A stretch of 64,000 nt of DNA from Microbacterium sufflavum (GTDB taxonomy: Bacteria > Actinomycetota > Actinomycetes > Actinomycetales > Microbacteriaceae). A model generated the notes under the pieces. It had not been told where the DNA came from. It made no database searches and worked only from the letters and a program-made list of their open reading frames with translations. This document shows positions 40,354 through 49,538 of this stretch, one piece after another. How positions within the stretch are numbered: the stretch's first letter is position 1; every line of letters begins with the position of its first letter. The position numbers were made by a program, and so were the translations under genes. Location: contig NZ_JAHWXK010000001.1 in the NCBI RefSeq assembly GCF_023091155.1, positions 1,922,001 to 1,986,000 on the forward strand, written 5' to 3'.

Positions 40354-41438
40354 GCGAGCCCCTGGTGCTCGGCATCGAGACGAGCTGCGACGAGACCGGT
40401 ATCGGGATCGTGCGCGGCCGCACGCTGCTGTCCAACACGATCGCGTCGAGCATGGATGAGCACGCCCGTTACGGCGGCGTCGTGCCGGAGGTCGCGGCTC
40501 GTGCGCACCTGGAGGCGCTGCAGCCGGCGATCGACGCCGCGCTCGCCGAGGCCGGGGTGCGCCTGGACCAGCTCGACGCGGTCGCCGTCACGAGCGGTCC
40601 GGGACTGGCGGGCGCGCTCATGGTGGGTGTCGGCGCGGCGAAGGGGCTCGCGGTGTCGCTCGACAAGCCGCTGTACGCCGTCAACCACCTGGTCGGTCAC
40701 ATCGCCGCCGACATCCTGACGCCGGAGTCGGAGCCGCTCGAGTACCCGACGATCGCGCTGCTGGTGTCGGGCGGGCACACGTCGCTGCTGCACGTGCGCG
40801 ACCTCACGACCGATGTCGAGCTGCTGGGCGAGACGGTCGACGATGCGGCGGGCGAGGCGTTCGACAAGGTCGCGCGGCTGCTGTCGCTGCCGTACCCCGG
40901 AGGCCCCGAGATCGACAGGGCCGCGGTGGGCGGGGATCCCGAGGCGATCCGGTTCCCGCGCGGGCTGTCCCGGGCGTCCGACCTCGCGAAGCACCGGTAC
41001 GACTTCTCGTTCTCCGGGCTCAAGACCGCCGTCGCGCGGTGGGTGGAGCGGTTCGAGGCGGAGGCCGCGGCGGCGGGCGACGAGGCCCCGGCGCTGCCCA
41101 TCGCCGATGTCGCCGCGAGCTTCCGCGAGGCTGTGGTCGATGTGCTCGTCACGAAGGCGCTGGCCGCCTGCGCCGACCTGGGAGTCCCGCGGCTCCTGCT
41201 CGGCGGCGGCGTGATCGCGAACCGGCGGCTGCGCGAGGTCGCCCTGGCGCGAGCCGCGGAGGCGGGCGTCACGGTCCGCATCCCGCCGCTGTCGCTGTGC
41301 ACCGACAACGGCGCGATGATCGCGGCGCTCGCCGCCGAGCTGATCTCGTCTGGTCGTCCGCCGTCGACCCTCGCGTTCGGCGCCGACTCGACCCTGCCGG
41401 TGACCGAGATCCAGGTCGCGGAGGCGGTGGCGGTATGA
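40350..41438 (+). CDS. tsaD: tRNA N6-adenosine threonylcarbamoyltransferase
   Basis: Transfers threonylcarbamoyl from TC-AMP to A37 of tRNA. The 362-residue Kae1/Qri7 protein has [14 protein letters not shown] at the N-terminus, the metal-binding HLVGH (HxxxH, near residues 113-117), [11 protein letters not shown] and [10 protein letters not shown] at the C-terminus. The ATG overlaps rimI by four bases, and the stop overlaps the next membrane-protein gene by four bases. Confidence 0.96.
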   Translation: MSEPLVLGIETSCDETGIGIVRGRTLLSNTIASSMDEHARYGGVVPEVAARAHLEALQPAIDAALAEAGVRLDQLDAVAVTSGPGLAGALMVGVGAAKGLAVSLDKPLYAVNHLVGHIAADILTPESEPLEYPTIALLVSGGHTSLLHVRDLTTDVELLGETVDDAAGEAFDKVARLLSLPYPGGPEIDRAAVGGDPEAIRFPRGLSRASDLAKHRYDFSFSGLKTAVARWVERFEAEAAAAGDEAPALPIADVAASFREAVVDVLVTKALAACADLGVPRLLLGGGVIANRRLREVALARAAEAGVTVRIPPLSLCTDNGAMIAALAAELISSGRPPSTLAFGADSTLPVTEIQVAEAVAV

Positions 41439-41920
41439 GCGACGTGCCGCGACCGGCGGGAGACGCGACCCCGACGCCCCCTGCGCGACTCGAGCGGGCG
41501 AGCGAACAGGTGGACCGTTCGGCGGCGACGGCGCGGATCCCCGGCGCGCGGCGCGACGGATACAGCAAGCTGCCCACGGGTCCGGTCGGCATCGAGCCCG
41601 TGGTGGTGAGTGGCCCGGACATCGACCGTCACGAGGATGCGGAGTGGGAGCCGTCGGTCACCGAGCCGGCGCCCGTCGACGACACGCGGCTCGCGCCCTG
41701 GGCCCTGCTGGCGGCGATCGTGGCGCTGGGCGCGTCGTTCTTCGTCGGCTGGGGGATCCCGGTCGCGGTGGTCGCGGTGATCGCGGCGATCATGTCGCTG
41801 CGGTGTCCGATGGAGAACCGCGCGATCGCGCGCTGGGCGCTCGCTCTCGGCCTGTGCGCGACCGTGTACAGCCTGGCCTGGCTGGTGTGGGCCGGTATGC
41901 AGTTCGAGAGGCTCGGCTAG
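41435..41920 (+). CDS. DUF4190-like membrane protein
   Basis: A 161-residue protein with a disordered, charged N-terminal 85 residues and two hydrophobic helices ([20 protein letters not shown] and [19 protein letters not shown]) at the C-terminus. The hairpin of helices resembles DUF4190 proteins, but the family is not certain. It is the fourth gene of the tsaB operon, joined by a four-base overlap; function unknown. Confidence 0.7.
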   Translation: MSDVPRPAGDATPTPPARLERASEQVDRSAATARIPGARRDGYSKLPTGPVGIEPVVVSGPDIDRHEDAEWEPSVTEPAPVDDTRLAPWALLAAIVALGASFFVGWGIPVAVVAVIAAIMSLRCPMENRAIARWALALGLCATVYSLAWLVWAGMQFERLG

Positions 41921-41922
41921 CG

Positions 41923-43062
41923 ATGCCGTCGGCGGGGGGCGACGACGAGCTGCGGGCGCTGCAGCGGAAGGCCTACGCCCGCGATGGCGCCCTCACGGCC
42001 GCCGAGGCCGCCCGGCTGGCCGCTCTCGAAGAGCTCCGGCGTGCCGGGCGTGCGGACGCCTCCGGGGTGCCGGCTCGCGATGCCGCGGCATGCGACACCG
42101 GCCCGGCTTCCGATGCCAACACGGCCTCGGCATCGGGCGCGGACGCGGTGTCCGGTGGCGGCCCGGGCGACGCGTCGCCGGAGAGTGCAGACGGCTCGGA
42201 TCCGGGTGCCGGCGTCGACAGCGAGTCTTCGGGGGGCACCGACGCGACGGGCGTCCTCGGGACGCTGCGGAACCGTCGTCCCCTCGTCCTCGCGCTCGCC
42301 GCGGTGCTCCTGGTCGCGGTCGGCGTGGGCATCGGCTGGGCGGCGTTCGGCCGATCTGCGGCGCCGGCGGTCGCGCTGACGGCCGAGCAACAGGTGTGGC
42401 ACAACGACCTCGTCGCCTCAGGCGTCTACGACCCCGGGTCGGTGCGGGCGCTCGCGGTGGAGGACGACGTGGTCATCTGGACGGCGACCCAGGAGCAGCG
42501 CGCGCGCATCTGCCTCGTCCTGGGGTCGGGCAAGAGCACCACGCCCAGTTGCGGTCCTGCCGAGCAGGTCGAGAACACCGGGCTGTACGGCTCGCTGACC
42601 CTCGGCGCCGACGAGGAGCGGCAGAGGCAGGTCAGCGCGCAGCTGCTGCTGACCGCGAGCGGCGAGGCCGCGGTCGCCGCCGCCTCCTCCGACTACTCGA
42701 GCACCGTGACCGGCATCGAGTACGCGAACGACGAGGAGACCGCCACCGCCGAGCGCTTGGCGGAGGACGGGTTCGATCCGAACTCGATCTGGGTGGCCGG
42801 GTACGACGGCGATGTTCCGCTGTGGGTGGCCTCGCGGATCGGCGAGGGACGGCAGTGCCTGATCTACGACGGCTCGACCGCGGAGGCGCCGATGACGTGC
42901 GAGGCCGCCGAGACGTTCGGCGAGTACGGACGCGGGCTCACGCTGGAGGTCGCCGATGTGGCCTCGGGCGCGATGACGCGCTACGAGCTGCCGATGGATG
43001 CGGGGCCCATGTTCCTGGTGATCACGCGCGAGTGGGGTGTCGCCGGTGCCGGAGGGGACTGA
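41923..43062 (+). CDS. Membrane-anchored protein, paralog 1
   Basis: A 379-residue protein of unknown function. Residues 1-40 form a helical motif (DDELRALQRKAYARDGALTAAEAARLAALE). A low-complexity Ala/Gly/Asp/Ser linker follows, then one transmembrane helix (about 124-145: PLVLALAAVLLVAVGVGIGW) and an outer domain with four Cys in two spaced pairs (ICLVLGSGKSTTPSC and QCLIYDGSTAEAPMTC). The Cys pairs suggest disulfides outside the cell. Its downstream neighbour has the same plan, so they are tandem duplicates. It starts two bases after the preceding gene's stop. Confidence 0.75.
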   Translation: MPSAGGDDELRALQRKAYARDGALTAAEAARLAALEELRRAGRADASGVPARDAAACDTGPASDANTASASGADAVSGGGPGDASPESADGSDPGAGVDSESSGGTDATGVLGTLRNRRPLVLALAAVLLVAVGVGIGWAAFGRSAAPAVALTAEQQVWHNDLVASGVYDPGSVRALAVEDDVVIWTATQEQRARICLVLGSGKSTTPSCGPAEQVENTGLYGSLTLGADEERQRQVSAQLLLTASGEAAVAAASSDYSSTVTGIEYANDEETATAERLAEDGFDPNSIWVAGYDGDVPLWVASRIGEGRQCLIYDGSTAEAPMTCEAAETFGEYGRGLTLEVADVASGAMTRYELPMDAGPMFLVITREWGVAGAGGD

Positions 43063-44479
43063 GACGCCCGACGCCGCAGCGACGCCCGGCACCGAGGGGT
43101 CGTGGACCGACGCGGCGGAGCGTGAGCTGCGCGAGCTGGAGCGTCGCGCCTACGGCCGCGGCCCCGGGCTCGACGACGTGCAGGCGCGCCGCCTCCGCGC
43201 GCTGCACGACGCCCGCCGCGCCTCCGCCTCCGGCTCCGGTGTGTCCGGCCCCGGTGCGTCCGCCTCCGCCTCCGCCTCCGCCCTGCACGAGAGCGCGGCG
43301 TCCGGGCCGCGCGAGGCTGGGCCCGGTGCCTTGGGTCCTGGCGTCCCCGGACCCGCCACCTCCTTGGGCTCCGCCTCCGGGCCACGCGCCTCGGGTCCCG
43401 GCGTCTCCGGACCCGCCTCCGCCTCCGGCCCCGCGTTCGCCTCCGCCTCCGCCCGGCACGAGAGCGCGGCGTCCGGGCCGCGCGAGGCCGCCCCGGAGGC
43501 CGCCGCCGGGCACAACGTCGACCCCTCGTCCGAGGGGGACGCTGTCCCGAAGCCCCACGGCACCGCGGCGGAGGACGCACCGTCGCTGCCGCTCGCGCGG
43601 CGTCGCCGGGCGTCGATCGTCGTCGCCGCGGCCCTCGCACTGGTGGCGGTCGGGGTGGGAGCGGGCTGGGCGCTGTTCGCCCCGCGCGACGCCGCGCTGC
43701 CCTTGACCGCCGCGCAGGAGCAGCGCCGCGCCGAGCTCGCGGCCGAGGACTACGACCGGGGATCGGTGCGGGCGGTGGCGCAGAGCGACGACGCGCTCGC
43801 GTGGTTCGCGACGCAGGACGACGCCCGGCGACTGTGCCTGGTGCTCGATGTGGGCGACCGCTCGCAGTCGACCTGCCTGCCCGCGGACGACGCCGCGGAC
43901 GGCATGAACGTCACGGTCCCTGTCCCGATCGACCCGCCGGGCGACGAGGGCGGGGCCGCGGTCGAGAACGTCGTGGCCACGCTGCTGCTGTCGGTCGACG
44001 ACGAGCCGATGGTGAGCATCCAGCGCTGGAGCATGAACTCGTCGGTGCTGTCGCAGTTCGAGGGCGAGCAGCGCACCAGGGCCGAGGAGCTCCTGGCGGA
44101 CGGCTACGAGCTCGGGCTGTCGCTGGTGGGGTTCTTCCACGGGGAACCGGTGTGGCTGGCCGACCGTCCGTCGGACACCGGTGTGTCCCTGCGGTGTCTG
44201 ATCGTGGATGCCGACGCCTCGCGCCAGTGCGCCCCGATCAGCGAGGCCCTGGAGTCCGGGCTGGGGGTGCAGGTGGTCGACGTCGATCAGGAGTCGGGAG
44301 ACGTGATCGCGGTCTCGGTGGTCCAGGTGGAGTTCACGCGCTGGCAGGCCCCGTACCTGTCGGTCACGACCGGGGCGGTGTTCTCCGAGGCGCCGTCCGG
44401 AGACTCGTATCTGGTGACGACGGGTCCGCCCGGCGATCCGATCCGGGTGGAGATCCCCGATCGCGACCCGGACGGCTGA
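43037..44479 (+). CDS. Membrane-anchored protein, paralog 2
   Basis: A 480-residue paralog of the preceding gene: same N-terminal helix motif (RELRELERRAYGRGPGLDDV), low-complexity linker, one transmembrane helix (ASIVVAAALALVAVGVGAGW, about 195-216) and outer domain with Cys pairs (LCLVLDVGDRSQSTC and RCLIVDADASRQC). The linker is longer, about 110 residues of Ser/Ala/Gly/Pro repeats. GTG at 43037 overlaps paralog 1 by 26 bases; GTG at 43046 is an alternative. It ends four bases before the stop of the convergent THUMP-like gene. Function unknown. Confidence 0.72.
   Translation: MSPVPEGTETPDAAATPGTEGSWTDAAERELRELERRAYGRGPGLDDVQARRLRALHDARRASASGSGVSGPGASASASASALHESAASGPREAGPGALGPGVPGPATSLGSASGPRASGPGVSGPASASGPAFASASARHESAASGPREAAPEAAAGHNVDPSSEGDAVPKPHGTAAEDAPSLPLARRRRASIVVAAALALVAVGVGAGWALFAPRDAALPLTAAQEQRRAELAAEDYDRGSVRAVAQSDDALAWFATQDDARRLCLVLDVGDRSQSTCLPADDAADGMNVTVPVPIDPPGDEGGAAVENVVATLLLSVDDEPMVSIQRWSMNSSVLSQFEGEQRTRAEELLADGYELGLSLVGFFHGEPVWLADRPSDTGVSLRCLIVDADASRQCAPISEALESGLGVQVVDVDQESGDVIAVSVVQVEFTRWQAPYLSVTTGAVFSEAPSGDSYLVTTGPPGDPIRVEIPDRDPDG
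43285..43488 (+). repeat. 33-base direct repeat inside paralog 2
   Basis: The 33 bases at 43285-43317 recur exactly at 43456-43488 (both begin GCACGAGAGCGCGG and encode HESAASGPREA). Between them are shorter SASGP/SGPGV repeats. The repeats lengthen the linker and are a likely site of slippage. Confidence 0.8.
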
Positions 44480-44483
44480 GCGA

Positions 44484-45689
44484 TCAGTCGGCCGCGGACA
44501 CCCGGTCGGCGAGGATCGCGCGGCGCCGGTCGCCGATCCGCACGAGGATCAGGGTCGCCTCGGCGTCGCCCTTCAGCGTGAGCGTGCGCCGGAACGCCGC
44601 GGGATCCACGTCCACCCCGCGCTTCTTGATCTCCAGCCGCCCGATGCCGTTCGCCTTCAACGCCGCGTTGATGCCCTTGGTGTTCATCGGCAGCACGTCC
44701 CGCACGCGGAAGCTCTGCACGAACGGGCTCGTCAGGGCGGTGTCCGACGTGAGGTAGGCGATGCGGGGGTCGAGCATGCCCGCGTCGAGGCTGCGCGCGA
44801 CATCCCCGATCAGGCGGGCGCGGATCACGGCGCCGTCCGGCTCGTGGAGGAACGCGCCGAGGTCGCGCACCGGGGCGTCCTCCGCATCCGCCGCGGCGGT
44901 GAGCTCGTGGGACCGGTCGCCGCGGACGAGCAGCGCCGAGCGGCGCACACCGTCTCGCGCGAGCTCGCGCGTCCACACCACGAGCTCGACCACGCTCCCG
45001 TCGGCGCTGATCCACTGCGTCTCGGCGTCGTCGGGCAGGGCGTCGCGGTCGTGCGCGGGGCCGAGCTTGATCCCTGTGGGCTGCCGCGCGGCGACCCCGA
45101 AGGCCCAGTCGAGCGAGGGGGAGTAGTCGTCCGCGGCGACGCGGCGGGTCTCGCTGTGCCCAGAGGTGCGGCGGGCGGGGTCCATCCATACGGCGCGGCC
45201 GGGTCGTGGCTCCCCGAGTGTGTCCTCCGCGGTGTCGTGCCGCACGGTGACGCTGTCGCCGAAGGGCGCGAGGTTGTAGGCGGCGATCGCGGCGGTGACC
45301 TCATCGGCGTCGACCGCCAGCACGTCGAGTCCGGCGCCCGCGAACGCGAGCGCATCACCGCCGATGCCGCAGCCGAGGTCGGCCACGGCCGTCATCCCCG
45401 CGCTGCGCAGGCGCTGCGCGTGCCGGGCTGCGACACCCAGGCGCGTGGCCTGTTCGAGGCCGGCCCTGGTGAACAGCATGCGGGCCGCGAAGGGGCCGAA
45501 CTTCGCGGCGGCCTTCGCCCGCAGGTGCGCCTGGCCGACCACGGCGGAGACGAGGTCGGGGGAGTGCCCGGCCGCGCGCAGACGCGACACCGCGGCGGCG
45601 GCCTCTGCGGTCGAGCCCACCTCGCCGGTGCCGTCGAGCAGTTCGAGGCCGGCGGGGGTCAGCAGGGCACGCAGCTCGGACATCTCCAC
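44484..45689 (-). CDS. THUMP-like class I methyltransferase
   Basis: A 401-residue SAM-dependent methyltransferase-like protein. The SAM-binding region is AVADLGCGIGGDALAFAGAG (near residues 101-120), followed by DVLAVDADE and a VWMDPARR motif in place of the catalytic NPPY/DPPR loop. The C-terminal 100 residues include NAALKANGIGRLEIKKRGVD, typical of the THUMP-like domain family seen in actinobacteria. The nucleic-acid target is unknown. The GTG at 45689 lies six bases after a TAGGCT box; ATG at 45683 is an alternative. Divergent from groES. Confidence 0.8.
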   Translation of the reverse strand: MEMSELRALLTPAGLELLDGTGEVGSTAEAAAAVSRLRAAGHSPDLVSAVVGQAHLRAKAAAKFGPFAARMLFTRAGLEQATRLGVAARHAQRLRSAGMTAVADLGCGIGGDALAFAGAGLDVLAVDADEVTAAIAAYNLAPFGDSVTVRHDTAEDTLGEPRPGRAVWMDPARRTSGHSETRRVAADDYSPSLDWAFGVAARQPTGIKLGPAHDRDALPDDAETQWISADGSVVELVVWTRELARDGVRRSALLVRGDRSHELTAAADAEDAPVRDLGAFLHEPDGAVIRARLIGDVARSLDAGMLDPRIAYLTSDTALTSPFVQSFRVRDVLPMNTKGINAALKANGIGRLEIKKRGVDVDPAAFRRTLTLKGDAEATLILVRIGDRRRAILADRVSAAD

Positions 45690-45695
45690 GCCTTC

Positions 45696-45701
45696 AGCCT
45701 A
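45696..45701 (-). promoter_or_regulatory. -10 box for leaderless THUMP-like gene
   Basis: TAGGCT on the minus strand, six bases before the GTG at 45689. Confidence 0.5.
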
Positions 45702-45727
45702 GGCGCGCGGGGGCGGACGTTCCCGGG

Positions 45728-45754
45728 CTGGCACTCGCATTGCATGAGTGCCAG
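45728..45754. promoter_or_regulatory. CIRCE element 1 (HrcA operator)
   Basis: CTGGCACTC (45728-45736), 9 bases, GAGTGCCAG (45746-45754). The arms are perfectly complementary but differ from the consensus TTAGCACTC at the outer bases. The groES -35 box (TTGCAT) lies in its centre. Confidence 0.75.
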
Positions 45755-45769
45755 CCGACCGCCTACACT
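45740..45769 (+). promoter_or_regulatory. groES promoter
   Basis: TTGCAT (45740-45745), 18 bases, TACACT (45764-45769). It is flanked by two CIRCE elements, the first covering the -35 box and the second just after the -10 box. Confidence 0.65.
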
Positions 45770-45773
45770 GGCA

Positions 45774-45800
45774 TTAGCACTCTCGGGTTGAGAGTGCGAA
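45774..45800. promoter_or_regulatory. CIRCE element 2 (HrcA operator)
   Basis: TTAGCACTC (45774-45782), 9 bases, GAGTGCGAA (45792-45800); the left arm is the exact consensus TTAGCACTC-N9-GAGTGCTAA. It covers the transcription start of groES, so HrcA binding would repress it until heat shock. Confidence 0.88.
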
Positions 45801-45840
45801 CGAGTCTTTCGTGTCAGCGTCAAGAAAGAAGAGGTAGACC

Positions 45841-46137
45841 GTGTCGGTTTCCATCAAGCCGCTCGAGGACCGCATCGTCATCAAGCAGGTCGAGGCCGAG
45901 CAGACCACCGCGAGTGGCCTGGTCATCCCCGACACCGCCAAGGAGAAGCCCCAGGAGGGCGAGGTCGTGGCGGTCGGCCCCGGCCGCATCGACGACAACG
46001 GCAACCGCGTTCCGCTCGACGTCGCCGTCGGCGACCGCGTGCTCTACAGCAAGTACGGCGGCACCGAGGTGAAGTTCGGCGCCGACGAGTTCCTCGTCCT
46101 GTCGGCTCGCGACGTCCTCGCGGTCGTCGTCCGCTGA
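45841..46137 (+). CDS. groES: Co-chaperonin GroES
   Basis: Cap of the GroEL folding chamber. The 98-residue protein has the GroES signature [16 protein letters not shown], the mobile loop [20 protein letters not shown] and the roof hairpin ([14 protein letters not shown]). The GTG at 45841 has AAGAGG upstream. No groEL follows; a terminator and rarD come next, so GroEL must be encoded elsewhere. Confidence 0.97.
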   Translation: MSVSIKPLEDRIVIKQVEAEQTTASGLVIPDTAKEKPQEGEVVAVGPGRIDDNGNRVPLDVAVGDRVLYSKYGGTEVKFGADEFLVLSARDVLAVVVR

Positions 46138-46180
46138 TCAGCTGAATCCCGTCCCCGCCGCGCGCGGGGCCACGGATCCG

Positions 46181-46214
46181 AAGGGGTCCGGATGCCACGG
46201 CATCCGGACCCCTT
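46181..46214 (+). terminator. Terminator after groES
   Basis: AAGGGGTCCGGATGCC (46181-46196) / GGCATCCGGACCCCTT (46199-46214), a perfect 16-base inverted repeat with a short T-rich tail, so groES is a single-gene unit. Confidence 0.8.
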
Positions 46215-46299
46215 CTGCGTTTCCGCCAATCGTCGGTCACTTCCCGCCGATCTTCCCGAGCGGCCCGGTGACCGGCGCGGTGGGGTCGCGCCGCGGGCA

Positions 46300-46305
46300 T
46301 AGGGT
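46300..46305 (+). promoter_or_regulatory. -10 box for leaderless rarD
   Basis: TAGGGT lies six bases before the GTG at 46312. No Shine-Dalgarno is seen. Confidence 0.5.
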
Positions 46306-46311
46306 TGTGCG

Positions 46312-47241
46312 GTGACCCCCGAGACCGCCCGCGCCACCCCGACCGCGGGCGTCGTCTACGCCGCGTCCGCCTACGTCCTGTGGGGGGTCCTGCCGCTGTA
46401 CTTCCTGCTCCTGGCGCCGACGGGCCCGTGGGAGGTCGTCGCGTGGCGCGTGGTGCTGTCCTTCGTGTTCTGCCTGCTGCTGCTCACGGTCACGCGCGGG
46501 TGGGCGGCCATCCGCGTGATCCTCCGCACGCCCCGGCTGCTCGGGTGGACGGCACTGGCCGGTCTGCTCATCTACATCAACTGGCAGGTGTTCCTGCTGG
46601 GCACGCTCAGCGGCAACGTGGTCGAGACGGCGCTGGGCTACTTCATCAACCCGATCACGACCGTGCTGCTCGGGGTATTCGTGCTCAAGGAGCGCATCCG
46701 CCGCCTGCAGTGGGTCGCGGTGGGCATCGCCGCGATCGCGGTGGTCGTGATCATCGTGGCGTACCGCTCCTTCCCGTGGATCGCGCTGTCGCTCACCGCC
46801 TCGTTCGGTGTGTACGGGCTCATCAAGAAGAAGATCGGTCCGGCGGTCGACGCGGTCAGCGGGCTCACGCTGGAGTCGTTCTGGCTGCTGCCGATCGCGG
46901 TGGTGCAGCTGGTGGTGGTGGCGCAGACCTCCGGCCTCACGATGGGCGCGAACGGTGTGGTGCACGCGCTGCTGCTGGGTTTCGCGGGCGTCGCGACGGC
47001 GGTGCCGCTGCTGTTGTTCGCGGCGGGGACGCGCCGCGTGAACCTGGCCGTGATCGGCATGATCCAGTTCCTCACGCCGATCATGCAGTTCCTGATCGGC
47101 GTGGTGGTGCTGCACGAGCCGATGCCGCCGGAGCGATGGATCGGGTTCGTGCTCGTGTGGATCGCGATCGCGGTGTTCGTCGCCGACCTGCTGCTGGCCG
47201 GGCGGCGGGGACGCCGGATCGCGCGCGCCGCCCTGCTCTGA
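46312..47241 (+). CDS. rarD: EamA-family transporter RarD
   Basis: A 309-residue ten-helix drug/metabolite transporter of the RarD type. It starts with TPTAGVVYAASAYVLWGVLP, and the motifs YINWQVFLLGTLSGNVVETA, LGYFINPITTVLLGVFVLKE and FLTPIMQFLIGVVVLHEPMP are those of RarD. The physiological substrate of the family is uncertain. It stands alone between the groES terminator and livJ. Confidence 0.9.
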   Translation: MTPETARATPTAGVVYAASAYVLWGVLPLYFLLLAPTGPWEVVAWRVVLSFVFCLLLLTVTRGWAAIRVILRTPRLLGWTALAGLLIYINWQVFLLGTLSGNVVETALGYFINPITTVLLGVFVLKERIRRLQWVAVGIAAIAVVVIIVAYRSFPWIALSLTASFGVYGLIKKKIGPAVDAVSGLTLESFWLLPIAVVQLVVVAQTSGLTMGANGVVHALLLGFAGVATAVPLLLFAAGTRRVNLAVIGMIQFLTPIMQFLIGVVVLHEPMPPERWIGFVLVWIAIAVFVADLLLAGRRGRRIARAALL

Positions 47242-47386
47242 TCCCCGGGCTCGACCGCGGCGACACCGGGTGTCGGATCGTTAACGCACCGAGATACTTG
47301 CACCCCCTGCGCGCTGACCTCACGCCCTAGTGTTAGAGCACCCGCCTGTGGTCACAATCCACGTTCAGTCACGCAAGGGAGCATCC

Positions 47387-48643
47387 ATGAACGCACTGAA
47401 GGGCTCGCGCACCGCGAAGGTCTTCGCCGGGATCGCGCTGGTCAGCGCATCCGCCATCGTCATCGCCGGCTGCAGCAGCACGCCGAACGCCGAGCCGTCG
47501 GAGGGTGGCGGCGACAAGCCGGCCGCCGACCTGACGCTCAAGCTCGGCTCGCTGCTGCCCGCCACCGGATCGCTCGCCTTCCTCGGCGCTCCCATGGAAG
47601 CCGGCGTGCAGCTCGCCGTGCAGCAGATCAACGAGGCCGACGCCGGTGTCACGATCGACCTGACCACCGCCGACGAGGGCGACCTCGACAACAAGGCCTA
47701 CGAGACGTCGATCACCAACCTGCAGAACGCGGGCATCACCGCGATGATCGGTGCCGCGTCGTCGAGCGTCACCAAGCTGATCCTCGACAGCAACGCCGGT
47801 GCGGGCATCCTCACCGTCTCGCCGTCGAACACGTCGCCCGACTTCACGGGCATCAACCCGCTGTACTTCCGCACGGCGCCGAGCGACAACCTGCAGGGCG
47901 AGGTGCTGGGCAACCAGATCGCCGAAGACGGCCACAAGACGCTGGGCATCATCTACCAGAACGACCCGTACGGCACGGGCCTGTTCGAGGCCATCAAGGC
48001 CACTTTCGAGGGCACCGGCGGCGAGGTCGTCGCCGACGCGTCGTACAACCAGGGTGACGGCCAGTTCAACGCCCAGGTGTCGGAGATCGCGGCCGCCAAG
48101 CCCGACGCGGTCGCCGTGGTCTCGTACGACCAGTTCGCGACCATCGCGCCGCTGCTCGCCAACGCGGGCATCGACACCGGCTCGCTCTACCTGGTCGACG
48201 GAAACCTGAAGGACTGGGGCTCCGACATCCCGGTGAGCCTCGAGGGCTCGAAGGGCACGCGCGCCGGCGCCGAGCTGCCGCAGGACTTCCTCGACCAGCT
48301 CAACGAGGTCTGGACGGCCGACGGCAACGACCCGATCGACGCCGTGACATACTCGGCCGAGGCCTACGACGCCGTGATCCTGATCGCCCTGGCGGCCCTG
48401 AAGGCCGGCTCGGTCGAGGGTGCCGACATCGCCGAGCAGATGATCACCGTCTCGGGTGGCGAGGGCGACGGCGAGAAGTGCAAGGACTTCGCCGAGTGCG
48501 CCGCGATCATCAACGACGGAGGCACGCCGGATTACGACGGCCTCTCCGGTGAGATCACGTTCGACGAGAACAACGACCCGAAGGGCGCCGCGATCGGCGT
48601 CTACGAGTTCGGCGCAGACAACACCACCACGCGGATCAAGTAA
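47387..48643 (+). CDS. livJ: Branched-chain amino-acid type ABC substrate-binding lipoprotein
   Basis: A 418-residue periplasmic-binding-type protein of the HAAT class. It has a lipoprotein signal (IALVSASAIVIAGCSS, lipobox IAGC near residue 27), then LTLKLGSLLPATGSLAFLGA, YETSITNLQNAGITAMIGAA, SSSVTKLILDSNAGAGILTV and IIYQNDPYGTGLFEA, all typical of Peripla_BP_6 domains. ATG at 47387 with AAGGGAGC upstream. The permease and ATPase genes face it on the other strand, so the whole uptake system is split into two convergent units. The amino-acid specificity is not decided. Confidence 0.9.
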   Translation: MNALKGSRTAKVFAGIALVSASAIVIAGCSSTPNAEPSEGGGDKPAADLTLKLGSLLPATGSLAFLGAPMEAGVQLAVQQINEADAGVTIDLTTADEGDLDNKAYETSITNLQNAGITAMIGAASSSVTKLILDSNAGAGILTVSPSNTSPDFTGINPLYFRTAPSDNLQGEVLGNQIAEDGHKTLGIIYQNDPYGTGLFEAIKATFEGTGGEVVADASYNQGDGQFNAQVSEIAAAKPDAVAVVSYDQFATIAPLLANAGIDTGSLYLVDGNLKDWGSDIPVSLEGSKGTRAGAELPQDFLDQLNEVWTADGNDPIDAVTYSAEAYDAVILIALAALKAGSVEGADIAEQMITVSGGEGDGEKCKDFAECAAIINDGGTPDYDGLSGEITFDENNDPKGAAIGVYEFGADNTTTRIK

Positions 48644-48652
48644 GCCGCATCG

Positions 48653-48684
48653 CGAAGGCCCCGGGCTCCGGCTCGGGGCCTTCG
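48653..48684 (+). terminator. Terminator after livJ
   Basis: CGAAGGCCCCG (48653-48663) / CGGGGCCTTCG (48674-48684), ten bases after the stop. Confidence 0.7.
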
Positions 48685-48729
48685 TCGTGTCCCACGGCGG
48701 GCACGGCGCGACGCGTTCCGCACGCAGAA

Positions 48730-48757
48730 GGGCCCGGCATCCGCGGATGCCGGGCCC
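48730..48757 (-). terminator. Terminator after livF
   Basis: GGGCCCGGCATCC (48730-48742) / GGATGCCGGGCCC (48745-48757) with a two-base centre, 14 bases beyond the livF stop on the minus strand. Together with the livJ hairpin it separates the convergent units. Confidence 0.65.
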
Positions 48758-48770
48758 CTCGCGGCGCGTG

Positions 48771-49534
<764 letters not shown>

Positions 49535-49538
<4 letters not shown>

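Noticed and set aside
43285..43488. CRISPR-like repeats
   Set aside because: The repeats are within an open frame, have no constant spacers and encode a Ser/Ala/Gly/Pro linker.
47281..47303. Sigma-28-like promoter before livJ (TAACGCAC)
   Set aside because: Eleven bases further on there is no GCCGAYAG box, so only the -35-like half is present.
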